Part shown: positions 13,301-25,800 of the stretch, in pieces | Numbering within the stretch: position 1 is the first letter of the stretch | Layout of the letters: each line of letters opens with the position of its first letter | DNA from: Acanthosoma haemorrhoidale | Taxonomy: Eukaryota; Arthropoda; Insecta; Hemiptera; Acanthosomatidae | Direction of reading: 5' to 3' | Assembly: GCA_930367205.1 (NCBI GenBank) | Contig: OV884011.1 | Span: 115,379,866 to 115,443,865, forward strand | DNA: 64,000 bases | Position numbers and translations under genes: made by a program | Notes under the pieces: model-generated | What the model was told of the DNA's origin: nothing | What the model saw: only the letters and a program-made list of their open reading frames with translations | Database searches by the model: none

Positions 13301-16300
13301 GAAGAAACAACATGAAAATTAGTCAACAAATGAAATTTTAATAGAGTAGATAATGTTCTTTAACAAGGGTTACAGATAAATAGAAAATAAAATACAGAAA
13401 TTGCAACTGAAAAATTAAATTATATGATTTAAGTTCTTAAAGAGGATAAATTAGATTATGCATTTTGGGATTAAAGGGTGATAAGGGACTGGTAAAGTCA
13501 AGTTATACAGATTTCGGGTGAGGAAGAGAATCAAATAATTATGGAATGGAGTACCAGAAGTTGGGAGTACAGATAAAAAAAAAAATAGTCCCAGTTGGTA
13601 GATCAGGTGTGACTAAATTTGATAACTGATTTGAATTGTGGAAGGGTGTAAAGGTAAGGAAGCTTTTTAGTTGTTATAGTGCTCTATAGAAAGAGTCCAA
13701 GAAAGTTTTTGCTTTATCAGTTTTGTTGAATAAACATAATAACTTCAATAGGAACTTTTTATTATTCATTGTTATTTTATTTTCAGGTTTGGCACTATGG
13801 GTAGCTGTAGCGGCCGTGGCACAGAAACGCCCTCCCAACTATTCCCAGGAGAGCATGCCAGCGACTTCTTTCAGCTGCAGGGACAAGATCATTGGTGGAT
13901 ATTATGCTGATCCAGAAACTGATTGTCAAATGTTCCATGTCTGTGTCAAAGTACCAGGACAAGGGGTAAGTTTGATTTATTTATGCATGAATTTATACAA
14001 TTTAGGAGAAAGCCTGAAGGTCAAGCTGACTGGAGTTTATTTGATCCAGAACAATATGACTTTCATTCTCACTAAGGAGAACAGATCCCATTTTGTTGCA
14101 GCCCTACAAAATAAATTCAGCAACCCACTCTAAATTATCCTAGATTTCTCCAAAGCATTTGATACTACATACCATTGATACCTTTCCAAATTAAAATCAT
14201 TAACCTTCTCTGATTGCTCTATTTATTATTTTGCTCTGGTTTCAATCATTTCTTTCCAACCTTTCACAAATAGTTACTCAATCCCTAATCAACCCTTGTC
14301 TGCTTCCCTTACTCTTTTCTCGGGTGTATCGGGTGTTGGTGGCTCAAGCATTTCTCTCCTTCTTTTTAGTTTTCACATAAATGATCTCCCTAACTCTATT
14401 CATCATTGTTCCCATCACCTTTACACTGATGACTCTCAAATCTATTTATCCTTCCCCTCCCCTGCAATTTTTTAGCTGTGTTGACCAAGACTCTGGGAGA
14501 CCTAGATCGGATCAGTCCCTGGGAAAGCTGAATATGCTAAGGTTAAATGCAGTGAAACCCCCACCAATTGACATAGGCTCCAGTTGACTCCTCAGATCAT
14601 TCGCCGATAGTCCCCCTTTATCCCTTAATAGCCATCCCATAACTTCCCCTTCACTAGCAATAACCTAGGGATAACCATTGACCAAACGCTCTCTTGGAAC
14701 CAACATATCTCCCTAATTTCCCTTTGGCCAACAGGTACCCAGAAACTATTCCATCGCTTTCGCCATCTGTTCCCCCAACCATACATGTCAACTCCTTGTA
14801 TCCCTCCACATTTTCCCTCACTCTGAATATAGCTCTGTGGTGTATGGGGGGCTCAAGGAGAAGTTGAAGTGAATCATTAATTGCTTCGTTAGATCTGTCT
14901 TTGGGATGCTCCCATGTCTCTCACCTCCACACCAAGTCAAAGTCAGGGTGGCTCTTCCCCTCCTTCTGTGCACATTATTTCTGCATCACCCCCTTACATA
15001 TTTACAGTTCAAATCCACAGTCCAGAACACAAGATCCTGTCTCTATGACTTTTATACTCCTGCCCACAAAACTGCACCATACAATCGATCGGTCCTTCCT
15101 TGCTTGCTCTACTACCCTCTGGAATTCTCTACCTCCTAATATATGCCATACTTCATCCTTATGAACCTTCAAAGCTTTCCTATTCTGTATTATACCTTCT
15201 CAACATCCAAAGAGAAGCACATTAGTCTGGGAATGATTTATTCATTATACTATTGGGTTGCAATGGATAAAATGTAAGATTTATTTATTTTGATAAAATC
15301 ATTAAAGTAAGAATCCATCTCTTGTTTACAAAAGCACTAACACAATGGGTATTAAATTAATCTGTAGACATTTCTCTTTCATTTTATTGTGAACTGTTCA
15401 AGTCTTGGTGTATTTTTTTTATTATCAATTAAATCTGAGTAATTACAAATTATATTATTATATGAATTTAAACTTGAACATAATGCTTTTGAAGACTTTC
15501 AAAAAACAAATATGGCTTTTGGTGATGCTCCGGTGAACGAAACAACTGTATATCTGGGGATCTCTTTGGTTTCAATCTGGCAATACAAGTCCTGGATGAA
15601 TCTCCAGGAAGGCCTGAAACAAAGCTTGATGATGATGAATTAAAGGCTTTAGTAGAGCCCAATCCACATAAGGCATTATTTAATGTCACTCTGTACAGAC
15701 TTTTGCACATTGTTATTATTGTTTTTTATGTTTTGGTTTTTTATAGGTGGATCCATTTATGACTTTATTTACTAAAAGCAGTTAAATAATTCTTTTTTAT
15801 TTCATGATTATTACTTTTCCTATGGAGGTTTACATTTTTTTTTACATTGCCATGCATTTATTATGATGTCATAGCTCTTTTTATTTTCCAATTGTAAAAT
15901 CTTTTTCTGTTCTATTCTAAATGTCAAAGGTGTCAGTTAATGCGCTTTTCCTACTATAAATGAAACCAATTATGGGTATTAAACCCTACATAGAAAATAA
16001 ACAATGTCATTTTGAGATGATTAGAAATAATAAATAAATGTGATTCCAATGTATAACTGTATATGATATATGTACTTAATATAGAACACAATGAATAATT
16101 ATAATAATAATAAGATTATTATATTTATTAATTAATTAGAACAAAGTATTCATCAACTGTAAGATCATTAAAAACTATCAATAGCTGAAAAAATAAGTAT
16201 ATCAACGTTAGGAATAGGGGGATTACTTCTTTTTTCAGATTTTAAATGCTAATATAATTTACAGTTAGGAGCCACCCTCTTTCACATTTGAGTACCTGAA

Positions 16301-19300
16301 GTTATATCCTAAATTATCCTGAGTTTTTTTTTTTATATCCTTTGATTCCTGGAGGAATATAGGGTGCTCACAGAATTCCTCCATTTTTCCTGATCTTAAC
16401 CGGTTAGTTGGTAAGATCCAATGAAACTAGGGCAATCTAATATACTAGGCATTTTTTTTTCTAATTAATAATTTATAGATCCAGACGCACATGTTGAAAT
16501 CATAAAAAAAAATATGCAGCTAGAGGATAAAATATTAACGTTAATAAAAATTATTTTTAAATTGTAAAAAATAATGGAGGAATAAATTATTTTTATTATT
16601 TGATTACAAACTGAATTGTTCATACAGCATTAGCAACATAAACTTAAGAGGAAACTGATAAAAAAACGAGTTTGATAAAGCTGCAGTGCTGCAAATTATT
16701 AACAGAAACTAAATTTTCATTTCAATTCCTGATTGTATTTAAAAACAGTGACGAAAAATTCTAACTTCTATTGCAATATGGATAGTATGAAAATTATAGA
16801 GAAAATAAATGAAATGTCAATTTTCCCTATATTTTATAAATTTACCTATATGTTTGAGATATTCGTCTTAATGTAGGACAAGACAAGTAATAGTCCATAA
16901 GATTCTACTCCTCAAATTTTATTTACCTAACAACTTAAAATTTACATTTTGCGATTCTTCATTCAGTCTCTGCTCGAGACCATATCACTCTCCAGAACCT
17001 GAGGATAAAGTAAAAAAACCATAAATAAAACTTTCACACTGCCTTAACCAATCTATTGTAAATATAGTTTTTGTTGATGTACATTGTTCACAATGAGTAG
17101 ATAAGAATTAAGTAATCTAAAATTATCAGAAATACAGAGCCAATTTTATTGTAGTATAGCTCCCACTATTATTTATGATTATTACTGATTAACAATCAAA
17201 GACAACATATATTGGCAAGTTCGGGACTCAGCCCTCCCCAATACCTAGTCACAGCTATCCAAGTGCAGTCTAGCTCAGTTGCTCCCGGTTTCAAGTCCAG
17301 ATCAGTATATTTTTCCTTTGGCTGCTAATTGGTAATAATGGTTACTGTATTATTACTAAGAAGTAATAATTGGTAATAAACCATATTCAATCAATTTCCA
17401 TCTATTCTCTCTTTCAGGATAGAGTGTTACATTAAAAACTTTTCATATCCTATAAATCTATTAAAATTACCTCTTCACATTGTTATGATAATGTTTAGTA
17501 ATATTACCACTAATAGTAATATAATTTCCATTCAAGGTACAAGATTACAGATTTCTTTGCCCTAATGATACATCATTTGATCAAGAAAATCAAATCTGTG
17601 ATGATTGGTTCAACATTGACTGTGAGGCTTCAACTTTGTACTATTCTGACAACTTTGATCTTTATAGAATAGGTAAGGATTTTTTTTTTTTTTTACAAAG
17701 GATATTCTTCAGTAGTCTCTGCAGAAGTACAATCTACATTTTTATTATAATTTGTAATTAATAACTGGAAATTTAGATTCTTAAGGTTTGATAATACATC
17801 AGTGAGTTTAAATCATGCTCTGAGAAGTGATTATATTTAACAAATACTATATTTATCGATAAATAAAAGCACAAATACAGGAAAGGGTGGTAATCTGATG
17901 ACCAATATATGGGTGATGGTTTAACCCAATAATCTGCTTGAACTAAATGGTGCCTAAATAAAAATTAGTCCATAGTACGTTACCTTGAAATATCCTAAGA
18001 AGAAAAGTGGAAGAAAGATGTGAAGTGTTAAAATAGAACAAAAACATAACAGTATTCCTTTATTTCTTTGATTTGATTTTTATAAAAAAAATCATAAACG
18101 GTGGCCAATAGAATGTTAAAAACTATAAGTTAGATTTGTTTATTGTAAACAATATAGTTTTAGGAGTATTTGATGACATGGCTAGGATTGAAGCTCGTGA
18201 CTTATTGGTTTCTGTACGGCTGCTCTCCCTTCATTACTGTCTCTGTCGTCTTGAATGTACAACTTTGAAAGGTTTTCAGGTCTTAGATATGTTGTCCCAT
18301 AGCTACTAGCATCTATTTGGTCTCCAACCACCCAATGGTTGGACCATAGCGAACACACTATGTGTATAGCAATGATGAGTACTCTTGGAGAGACGTGTAC
18401 TCCTTTCTGTAAAAGGTGATAAGATAAATAAGTTTACCCAGATGAATCTTCTGAGGGATCTTTATCGTCAAGTGATGGAGCTTGGCATTGCTTGTTGTCA
18501 TCAGTAAAGCCCACTTCCTTCCAAGTGATGCTACTCCACTTCCATGTTGTATGGCCATCAGGACTCCATCTCTTATGGCAGCAGGGTAGCGTTATACCCA
18601 CAAGCTGTGTTGAGTCTCTCATGTCCATAATGACCACGGTTATCGGCTAGAAATGTTCTACCAACACATGCATTCGTTACAAGATATTTCTCTCTTGTCC
18701 TGCTGTGTTCGTTTTACAGACTTGTCTTTATTAAGGGTCATGAAGTCCCAGCCAGCATGAGGAACTTTTGTTCCTCAATCCTCCCCGTTGGGCAATAGAG
18801 TGGTAGAAAATATTTTCTCATTGTTGGAATTCTAACATATTTTGACAGTCCGCCTTCCTTCATCTTCCACAAGGGAAACTACTGCCTCCACCTACCTCAT
18901 CTCTGCCTTCTTGTTCTTTGTCATAAATCTACTTTCAATGTTCACTCGTCAAATAATCAGTTGAAAATGTTTCAATTAAATCTAGATAGAAATTTTAAAT
19001 TCATAAACTAAATTGTACATGGAGATTCTACTTGATCACATGAAAAAATGAAATACTCTGCCAACTCTCCAAAAATAATTAATGGACTATAATTAGTTAA
19101 TGGTAAAAAAAAGACTATTCAGTTTTGTAATCTTGCTCATTTTTTAATTATAACTAACTACTAATACATAAATCCTTAATTGTGCGATTTGTCATGACAC
19201 ATGACTCAATTTTAATTATATATTTTATTTTTTTCCTTTTAGGAGGTGACATTCCACGTACAAATCTAGAACCTCGCTTACCCAGTAATAATATTAACAA

Positions 19301-21719
19301 TGCCGTTTCAGAAATTGACGATGGCTTCTATTTGCAGAAAAGTGATAGAGGAGAAAATGTAGGATCTGATCTTTTGAGGTGAGAAATTTTTTTTAATTAC
19401 TAATTGTACCAATTCCTTTAAACATCATAGTCAATTTACAACATTGAAAGAATTTTGATCATTGATTTTTCAAAAATGTGCTAGCTTCAATAATTCATTT
19501 AACAACAAAATGTCACAAAATACTGTCAAGCATCTGTTATAATATTAATTGATAAATTTTGAAAACTGGCAAGATTGTCATTACTTAGAATAAAGCTTTT
19601 CAAACATGCCCCTAAGTTTTCAAGTAATTAATTTTTATAATTACCTATTGAATATTAAGGTTTTATGAATACAGGTGATTTAGTTTTATTGATGATGATT
19701 ATATTCTTAGAGATTATTTGGTCGAAGCTTGTGCTTTTTAGGCGATTCCTTTTTACTAAATGTGTGTTACTTTATTCCAAGAAATGTGTATGCTATATTA
19801 TAACAAAGCGTATGGAATATATTTTTGATGAACAATTATTATTATCAGTTCTTATTATTAATAACAAATTTATTTATCCAGGGGAAGCCATTCCAGTAAC
19901 TTTTTCTCAAACAAGAACAGAGGTAGGGAAGATGACGACTACAGTAAGGATGATCATAAGAAAACCAGAGGAGGCAATGTGAAAAAGCTCTTAACTGGAA
20001 AAAGGCCTTTAACAGCGACTCAGGTCAGCTTAGGCATATTACTCTTTCTTAAAATTTAAAAACCTAGCAATGTAATTAAGTTATAATATAATGTGAAGTA
20101 GCTACAGGTTCTGTAGCTTGAATACAATATAGATCATTATGTTGCATATCAACCAGATATACCTGTAATTGGTATTCATATCATATATTTCTCTCTTTTT
20201 TTAGGCTCCAGTTGAAGAGAGCAAAGTTTCTCAACCACAGTACCGACCAAAAACACACAATTTTGCAGGAAGAGTATCCCAATTCCAAAGAACTGCTCAG
20301 CAGCAAACCACAGTAACTCCAGTGAAGATAACTGAAACCCATAACAATCGCCAATCATATACTCAAAGAAACTACTATTCTCCTACGACCCCAAAAATAG
20401 AAACAACTTCGACAGCACAGAGAACAGAATTGTTCAGGAATTACAATCCCACAACAAAACGTAGCTTCTATGAAAACACACAAAATTATAACACTCAAAC
20501 AACTCCATCCATACAAACAACAAGGAACTATCAGAATTTCAGAACTACAACTCAAGCCCCAACAACTGTTAATTATTATGAAACTACCTTAAATTATGAG
20601 AAAAATAACAACTACGAAACACAAAAGTTATACAAGCTGAACACTGGTGCTCTCAACCAGTATGACGATTCGAAGGATGAATTCTTAAAAACAGCACCTA
20701 GCCTCAATCTTGGAGCAAGTGCTTTCAACAGTCTTCAAAGCAGCATTAAAAACATTAACACTAATGTATCTTCAGTTTATAATTTTAATTTGGGAGTAAA
20801 ATCAACAACTGATAACTACCAATCACAGACATACTTCAACCCTACTACACTTACACAAAACTATTATAACCCAAGTACACCAAAATCCTATCAACAAGAA
20901 TATTTTACTACAGCTAAACCTCAAGTATCAGATGCCTACAAACAACAGTTTTACAACCCACAAGCACAACAAAGCACAACCGTTAAAGACAATTATCAGT
21001 ATAGTCAAACGACACAAAAACCATTCCAACAACAGTATACCTATTCCACAGAATCAACATACACTCAATATAATCCTACTACCCTAAACCCATTTAATCA
21101 ACAAATACTTTCAACCAAACAGCCAATACAGCAATACAATAACCAAGCTGTTCAACAATACAACCAACCTATTCAACCATACAATAATCAACCAAGCCAA
21201 CAAACCTATCAAACCCAAAAGCCACCAAGCCAACAACTAACTTACCAAACCCAAAAGCCATCAAGCCAACCTGAAACCTACACACCACAAAGAAATACCC
21301 CAACACAGAAACCGTTTCAACCACAAAGAAATTCACCCACACAGCAATCTCTTCAACTGTTAAGGGATACCCCAGCACAACAATCTTTTCAACATCCACA
21401 AATCAGCCAGAATTTGCAGCAGCAATATCAGCCACAGCGAAGTACAAAAACCCAAAAGCTGGGATCTAATACCTATTACAATCCAACAACTTTGAAGCTT
21501 TCTCAGACAATTAAACCTACATCACCACCAAGAGGTACAAGACCAACTACACTTGATGCTACAGAACAACCAAGGCCATTTACACAAGACACGCCCAAGA
21601 AAGATCAAAAGAAAGAAAAGGAGCAATACGATTATGCATACTACGATGATGGAACTCAAGCCGAATATGATAACCTCGAACCCGTTGAAGATTTCAGCAG
21701 AACTAAGTCAAAAAATTAA
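4368..21719 (+). CDS. Secreted chitin-binding protein (one ChtBD2, Q/T-rich tail; CPAP1-like)
   Basis: Coding exons are 4368-4395, 13787-13965, 17537-17672, 19243-19378, 19882-20023 and 20205-21719. All junctions are GT/AG and keep one frame, giving 711 residues. The exon containing the ATG begins at 4362 after an acceptor, so 5' UTR lies upstream. Residues 1-21 form a signal peptide, likely cut after AVA. A type-2 chitin-binding domain follows with six cysteines at 40, 56, 62, 77, 90 and 98. The middle is basic and acidic. The last exon encodes about 500 residues rich in Gln, Thr, Tyr, Asn and Pro, with repeats such as YNPTTL and QTQKP and an acidic, tyrosine-rich end. The single domain and low-complexity tail suggest a cuticle or apical matrix protein analogous to peritrophins. 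Function beyond chitin binding is inferred. Confidence 0.88.
5578..5640 (+). repeat. tRNA-derived SINE or tRNA pseudogene
   Basis: A box-A-like stretch (TAGTTAGAGCATC at 5586-5598) is followed by a good box B (GGGTTCGATC at 5621-5630). Then comes a T-run and CTTTGGC. The acceptor stem is missing, so it is not a working tRNA. A similar arrangement ending in TTTTTCCTTTGGC occurs at 17266-17322, which argues for a dispersed SINE family. Confidence 0.5.
8440..9033 (+). pseudogene. 3' end of a jockey-like non-LTR retrotransposon
   Basis: The frame at 8514-8717 reads like the C-terminus of a jockey-type ORF2: NYPRYTNIANLLTNFQLPTI, then NPLIREI and KSYNYKRTEHIF before the stop. The preceding DNA (about 8440-8513) gives a decayed version of the usual upstream residues. 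An A-run at 9023-9033 may be the poly(A) tail. The reverse transcriptase core is absent, so this is a 5'-truncated copy. Confidence 0.55.
10450..10765. promoter_or_regulatory. GC-rich block with homeodomain/GATA-like motifs; candidate enhancer
   Basis: Within a very AT-rich intron this block is much richer in G+C and CpG. It carries TTATCTTATCC (GATA-like) near 10490, GTTAATCAG near 10523, TTAATTAATTAAAA near 10540 and GCTAATTACATTAGG near 10575. The right half (10600-10750) has an open frame of 63 codons, but no family is recognised and no splice structure supports it. Its position in the long first intron of a cuticle gene fits an enhancer or alternative promoter. This is inference. Confidence 0.3.
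11396..11698. repeat. Long palindrome (about 300 bp snapback)
   Basis: The arms are about 11396-11520 and 11600-11698. The inner parts are nearly identical inverted copies: GTCGTGTTGTTCAAATTAAA starts at 11477 and its reverse complement ends at 11637. The outer parts also match with scattered changes (AAATAGATAC at both ends). The left arm carries 21 extra bases (about 11456-11476, catcatcgagc...) that the right arm lacks. No ORF is present. It could be a foldback element or two tail-to-tail copies of a retroelement end. Confidence 0.7.
14133..15215 (+). pseudogene. Non-LTR retrotransposon (LINE) reverse transcriptase relic
   Basis: Shifting frames read through successive reverse transcriptase landmarks. 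LDFSKAFDT lies at about 14139-14167, LLFSFHINDLPNSIHHC near 14360-14408, and HHLYTDDSQIYLSF near 14414-14455, where YTDD stands for the catalytic YADD. LGITIDQTLSWNQHISLIS lies near 14668-14720. A C-terminal part ending in LWNSLPPNI lies near 15115-15145. Many stops and shifts break it. The order and motifs fit jockey/CR1-like LINEs. Confidence 0.78.
15253..15722 (+). pseudogene. Mariner transposase 5' fragment
   Basis: TATTGGGTTGCAA at 15251-15263 looks like a TA target followed by a mariner terminal repeat. Downstream, three frames together read like the N-terminal helix-turn-helix region: LLYEFKLEHNAFEDF, AFGDAP, then PETKLDDDELKALVEPNPH up to about 15670. The catalytic part and the right terminal repeat are missing. 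It lies just downstream of the LINE relic in the same intron. Confidence 0.6.
17266..17322 (+). repeat. tRNA-related SINE relic
   Basis: TCTAGCTCAGTTG (17269-17281) resembles a box A. It is followed closely by GGTTTCAAGTCC (17287-17298), a box B. The 3' part ends TTTTTCCTTTGGC, like the relic at 5578-5640. The spacing between boxes is shorter than in a tRNA, so the anticodon region is deleted. Confidence 0.45.
17673..19242 (+). other. Intron 3 with an unrecognised GC-richer block
   Basis: Most is AT-rich intron. The segment at about 18170-18930 is richer in G+C. On the minus strand it gives two overlapping open frames of 66-67 codons (18358-18637). I recognise no domain and see no single frame through the block. 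It may be an old transposon fragment. Confidence 0.35.
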
Positions 21720-21993
21720 TTGTTACCCAATTTTCTGGGTAAACAGTCTCAAGTCATTAATATCAGGCCAATGTCCATATCAAATTCAATTTTCCATTTC
21801 TTCTATTTTTGAAGAAAATTATAAGTTAAATAGGTTCAACCTAAAGTATTACCTTTTGTAAATATTAGATTAAGTTAAAGTAATATTTGTATTTAAGATG
21901 TATAGAAAACTTATTGTATAGTTAATGATATGCCAAGAGCTTCATTTGTAAAATACTTAACAATTACAATTTTATAAGTATTATAAAATTTTG

Positions 21994-21999
21994 AATAAA
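21994..21999 (+). promoter_or_regulatory. Polyadenylation signal, chitin-binding gene
   Basis: AATAAA lies 275 bp after the stop codon and is followed by a T-rich stretch, which suits the 3' end of this gene. The neighbouring SPAG7 gene ends less than 900 bp away on the other strand. Confidence 0.5.
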
Positions 22000-22791
22000 T
22001 ATTTTTGTTACTGATGTCTATTTATAAACAAGCTTATTTTATTTCAACTCACAATACCATAATTTTGAATCCCATTCTATCTCAAAATATCTAAACCAAA
22101 TTATGAATGCATCATATCAAAAGGTAAGTACAGGTCCACTTTCAAGCTGAGATCAGTGCATTAACACAAAACTAGAGGTATCTTCATCCAGAAAAGTGAT
22201 GCACTTTTTATTACTTCTAATCATGGTTAAGCATCAATGCGGCACAAACCTTTCAATTCAAATAAACATAAAAACAATTAAGCCATTCAAATTTACAAGG
22301 AGTGATCTGAATCTAGAACATGGCATAGATCTCGACTATTAAATATTATAGTTTTCAAACCATATTTTTCTTTATATTTGTCAGGATTAGTATCATACCA
22401 ACAGTTTCTAAACGATACATCAAGTAATATTTCAATTAATGCAAAATTAAATAAAGTTTTTGTACTTTGTTCACATAATTATTTTGTTAAATGATATTTA
22501 TTCATTTTTTCTTCTCAATCAACTATAAAGTAGCTAACACTTCAAGGTCTAAAGCTGATTCTGTACCACTTATCATTATTTTATAAGCAAAGCAATCCCA
22601 TAATAAATATATAATTTAAAGTAACATTTACAAGGTTCAGGAAATATGAACATACCATATTTTTATTTTTTTACAAAAGTGTATAATTAGTATTACTGTA
22701 AACACACTGTGTAACAGCACTAAAACAATATCTCATTAACTATCATCACATTAATAGTAGTCATGGTAGAAATGTTTGTAGATATAATACA

Positions 22792-22797
22792 TTTATT
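22792..22797 (-). promoter_or_regulatory. Possible polyadenylation signal, SPAG7 homologue
   Basis: TTTATT on the plus strand reads AATAAA on the minus strand, about 90 bp past the SPAG7 stop codon. The position is right, but such hexamers are common in this AT-rich DNA. Confidence 0.35.
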
Positions 22798-22883
22798 TAA
22801 AAATAATTTACATTCAACAAACCAATAAAAAATATTGCTGAAACTGCGAAGGCAATACGTTTAAGAAGTTGGCAAAACTTTTT

Positions 22884-25800
22884 CTAATCTTCTGGATCTG
22901 GATTGTGTGCTATTTTCCGTTTCTTCTTTTGAATATCTGCTAAAGTTTCTTCAATTGATCGATGATCTTTTTTGTTTTCACTAGGAACTGAAAAAATATA
23001 ATAAAATAATGCAAACTATAACATTAACAAGTTATTAACAAATTAAATAATACAATGATTATATAAACAAGAAACTAAAAATGTATAGAGAATATACTGT
23101 ACTGTGTACAATACTGTACAACTATAATCCTCAAGTAAGAGGATAGAATAGAACTACAAAAAGAAAACCACTAATTGGACCACAATTCGTTAACCTGTCT
23201 TTAAATAACAAAATACATTAAGTCAAACCCTGTTAAGAGAAATAACATTTATAATCTTTTTTTAAATTTTATGATTTTAATATTTTTACTCCTTTGCCTC
23301 AAGCCCTGCCATTTATGGCTACGATACCACACCACAATATACACCCTGTAAATATCTGATATTTATAAAAGGTAATTTTGGTACCTGCTTAAGGTTCAAA
23401 ATAGTATTTCTAGACACATTGTTTTGCAGAAAACTTACTTCCTTAAAATTAATTTAGTTCTAATTAATTAATTAAATTTATAATAAAAATAGTGTTACAA
23501 TATAAATAGTTATTAATTGAAATATTCTAAAATATTTTCTAATCAAGATAGAAAAGTTCCCAACATTTTTTTCGGTCCTTGTTTCAGAAACAATCTCTTT
23601 CATTTTTGTTCAGTAAGGAACCTAAACCTTACTTCTTTTGTAAAAAAAAAAAAAAGTATCTAAGGTAGTGGTGCTAGTAGATGGCCATGCATCAGTAGTT
23701 GGCCACTTTCCCTAAAAATGCTTATAACAAGAGTTTTATTTAAGATTTTTTACGCATTGTTAGCTTATAGGCTAGTGTGATCATCTGGGAACACAACAAA
23801 ATAGACGCCGTCATGTTGGTAGCCGTGGTATTCAAGATAGCGAATTTTGACTTTTGAATCGGTGGTCGTCACATAAAACAAGGTAATTTCTTATGTAATT
23901 TATTAAGCAAAGAGGTCAATCATTCGAAAGATTTTGATGGCAAATCATGTTATTTTGTTTGGATAATTTGGTTTTAGGATTTATAGTTGGTTTGAGTCAA
24001 CATTTGTTTTAAAAATTAAAAATGCATTTTTGTTTACATTATGGTTTGTGGGGGTGGCCCATTACTAGCATCTGTTAGTCAAAATAATGTAATAGTTGCC
24101 CGTCCGGGCAACTACTAGGTATTTTCTATTTCAAGTTTATTTTGCTTCATTATTTTTTATCTAACCTAAAAAATTAATAAAATTAAAATGCATTAACATT
24201 TTTTGGGTTTTATTTTTAATTTTCAGTAATGAGCCGGGTGGGCAACTACTGACTATTATTTCGGCCAATTACTAATTCTGTCCATGTATTCCATTTTAGG
24301 TAAGTACTAACTTTATTTTTTAGATGCCAGGAAAAAAAGGAGCGTTTTTAAGTTATAGTGAAGCCAAGCCGTTAACGACGTAAGACTCCATGACACACCG
24401 ATACGTGCTGCCGCCAAGAAATTTGGAGTCCTTCGGCAGACTCTTGCAAATAAAGTGACCGGGAAATCTCCTCTTGCAAGGAAGATGGGCCCAGCCACTA
24501 TGCTGACAAAAGAAGAAGAGGGGAGAATATGCCAATGGGTGTACGACTCTGCAGCGGCTGGATTCCCCATTACTCACGAGCAGCTGCTATTCAGTATTCA
24601 GAAATACTTGAATGATTTAAAACGAAACTGCAAATTTTTTAAGGCGAATAATAAGCCAGGAAAAACATTTTTAAAACTTTTTATGAAGAGGAATAAAGGA
24701 ATAGCCTCAAGAACCTCGCAAAACTTGACGTCTTCTAGAGCTATTGAGAAGAAGGACAACACTGAAAGAATTTTGTTCTTAAAGAGAGGCTTACATTTTC
24801 TAAATGAATCAATACCTGCTGACACCTTGATTGCATTTCAATTTACAATTGGTGATTGGTCCGGTGACACCACTGATAAGTCATTGTTCAACTTATGACT
24901 TCTAACGCACGAGGATCGGACACCATCTCCACTTACAGCTGACTTCAACTTTCCAGCACCGATTTCTGACTTAGCAACTGCGGACATGGAGCTTGTACAT
25001 GAACTACCAGGACCATCATCTAGCACAGCTGACTTCAACATTCCAGCACCGATTTCCGACTTAGCCACTGCGGACATGGAACTTGTACATGAACTACCAG
25101 GACCATCATCTACTAGCACTGTGCCTAGTCCCCTTTCTGACTCAAGTGTTAAAGTCTCATCGGCAGAAAGCGACATTGACGATGAAGATACGGATGAGGA
25201 TGATAGTGACAGCAAACTTATCCCTCCGAAAAAAGTGAACGGCGAATTCGTCATCGTTCGTTATGACGGCAGGTTCTATCCCGGCAAAGTTCTTACGGCG
25301 CTTCCATTGGTCGCTTCAATTTCTGCCATAGCGAGAGTGGGGAGGCTATGGAAATGGCCAGTTCGGCCCGATGTTTGTGAATACGAGTGGAAAAACGTCA
25401 TCACTACCATAAAGGAGCCTCAGAAAACAAGCAAAACGCGAGACCTCTTTAATGTGCCTGAAATGAAACACTTTCAAGACTAGACTTATTTAAAATAATT
25501 AAATGAATTTCTTATAAAGCATTCTATAAGGCTTATTTTTATTTAGAACACAGAATATAGCATTGAAACTGGGTGGGCAACTACTAGTGAGAAAGTGGCC
25601 ATCTACTAATTTTTCACTTATCTCAAGTGGCCATCTACTAGATTTGTATTTTTTTTTTTTTTAATTTTTTTTTCTTCTTGAATTTTTTAAACTGGAGTAA
25701 TCTGTTGATTGATCTTAATAAATTCGAGTTTAAGTTATCGCAAAACGCCTTCACCGAGTGCATAGACCGATTAACAACACAGACAGTGTTTAAAAACAAA

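Larger units (their letters stand above)
4396..13786 (+). other. Intron 1 of the chitin-binding gene (9.4 kb)
   Basis: This intron splits the signal peptide after nine codons plus one base. The donor is gtatga and the acceptor ttttcag. It holds a tRNA-like relic (5578-5640), a non-LTR 3' end (8440-9033), a GC-rich block (10450-10765) and a 300 bp palindrome (11396-11698). The remainder is AT-rich with no recognisable genes. ORFs at 5984-6426 and 10797-11129 match nothing I know. Confidence 0.75.
13966..17536 (+). other. Intron 2 of the chitin-binding gene, with two transposon relics
   Basis: This intron interrupts the chitin-binding domain between Gly69 and Val70. It contains a non-LTR relic (14133-15215), a mariner relic (15253-15722) and a SINE-like relic (17266-17322). 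The rest is AT-rich without recognised content. Confidence 0.75.

Noticed and set aside
13966..14133. Extension of the chitin-binding exon past Gly69
   Set aside because: The frame stays open for 56 codons, but a good donor (gtaag) lies at 13966. The last three cysteines of the domain are in the exon at 17537.
21169..21399. Minus-strand open frames opposite the Q/T-rich exon
   Set aside because: They are the complement of low-complexity coding DNA; Val/Gly/Phe-rich strings are expected there.
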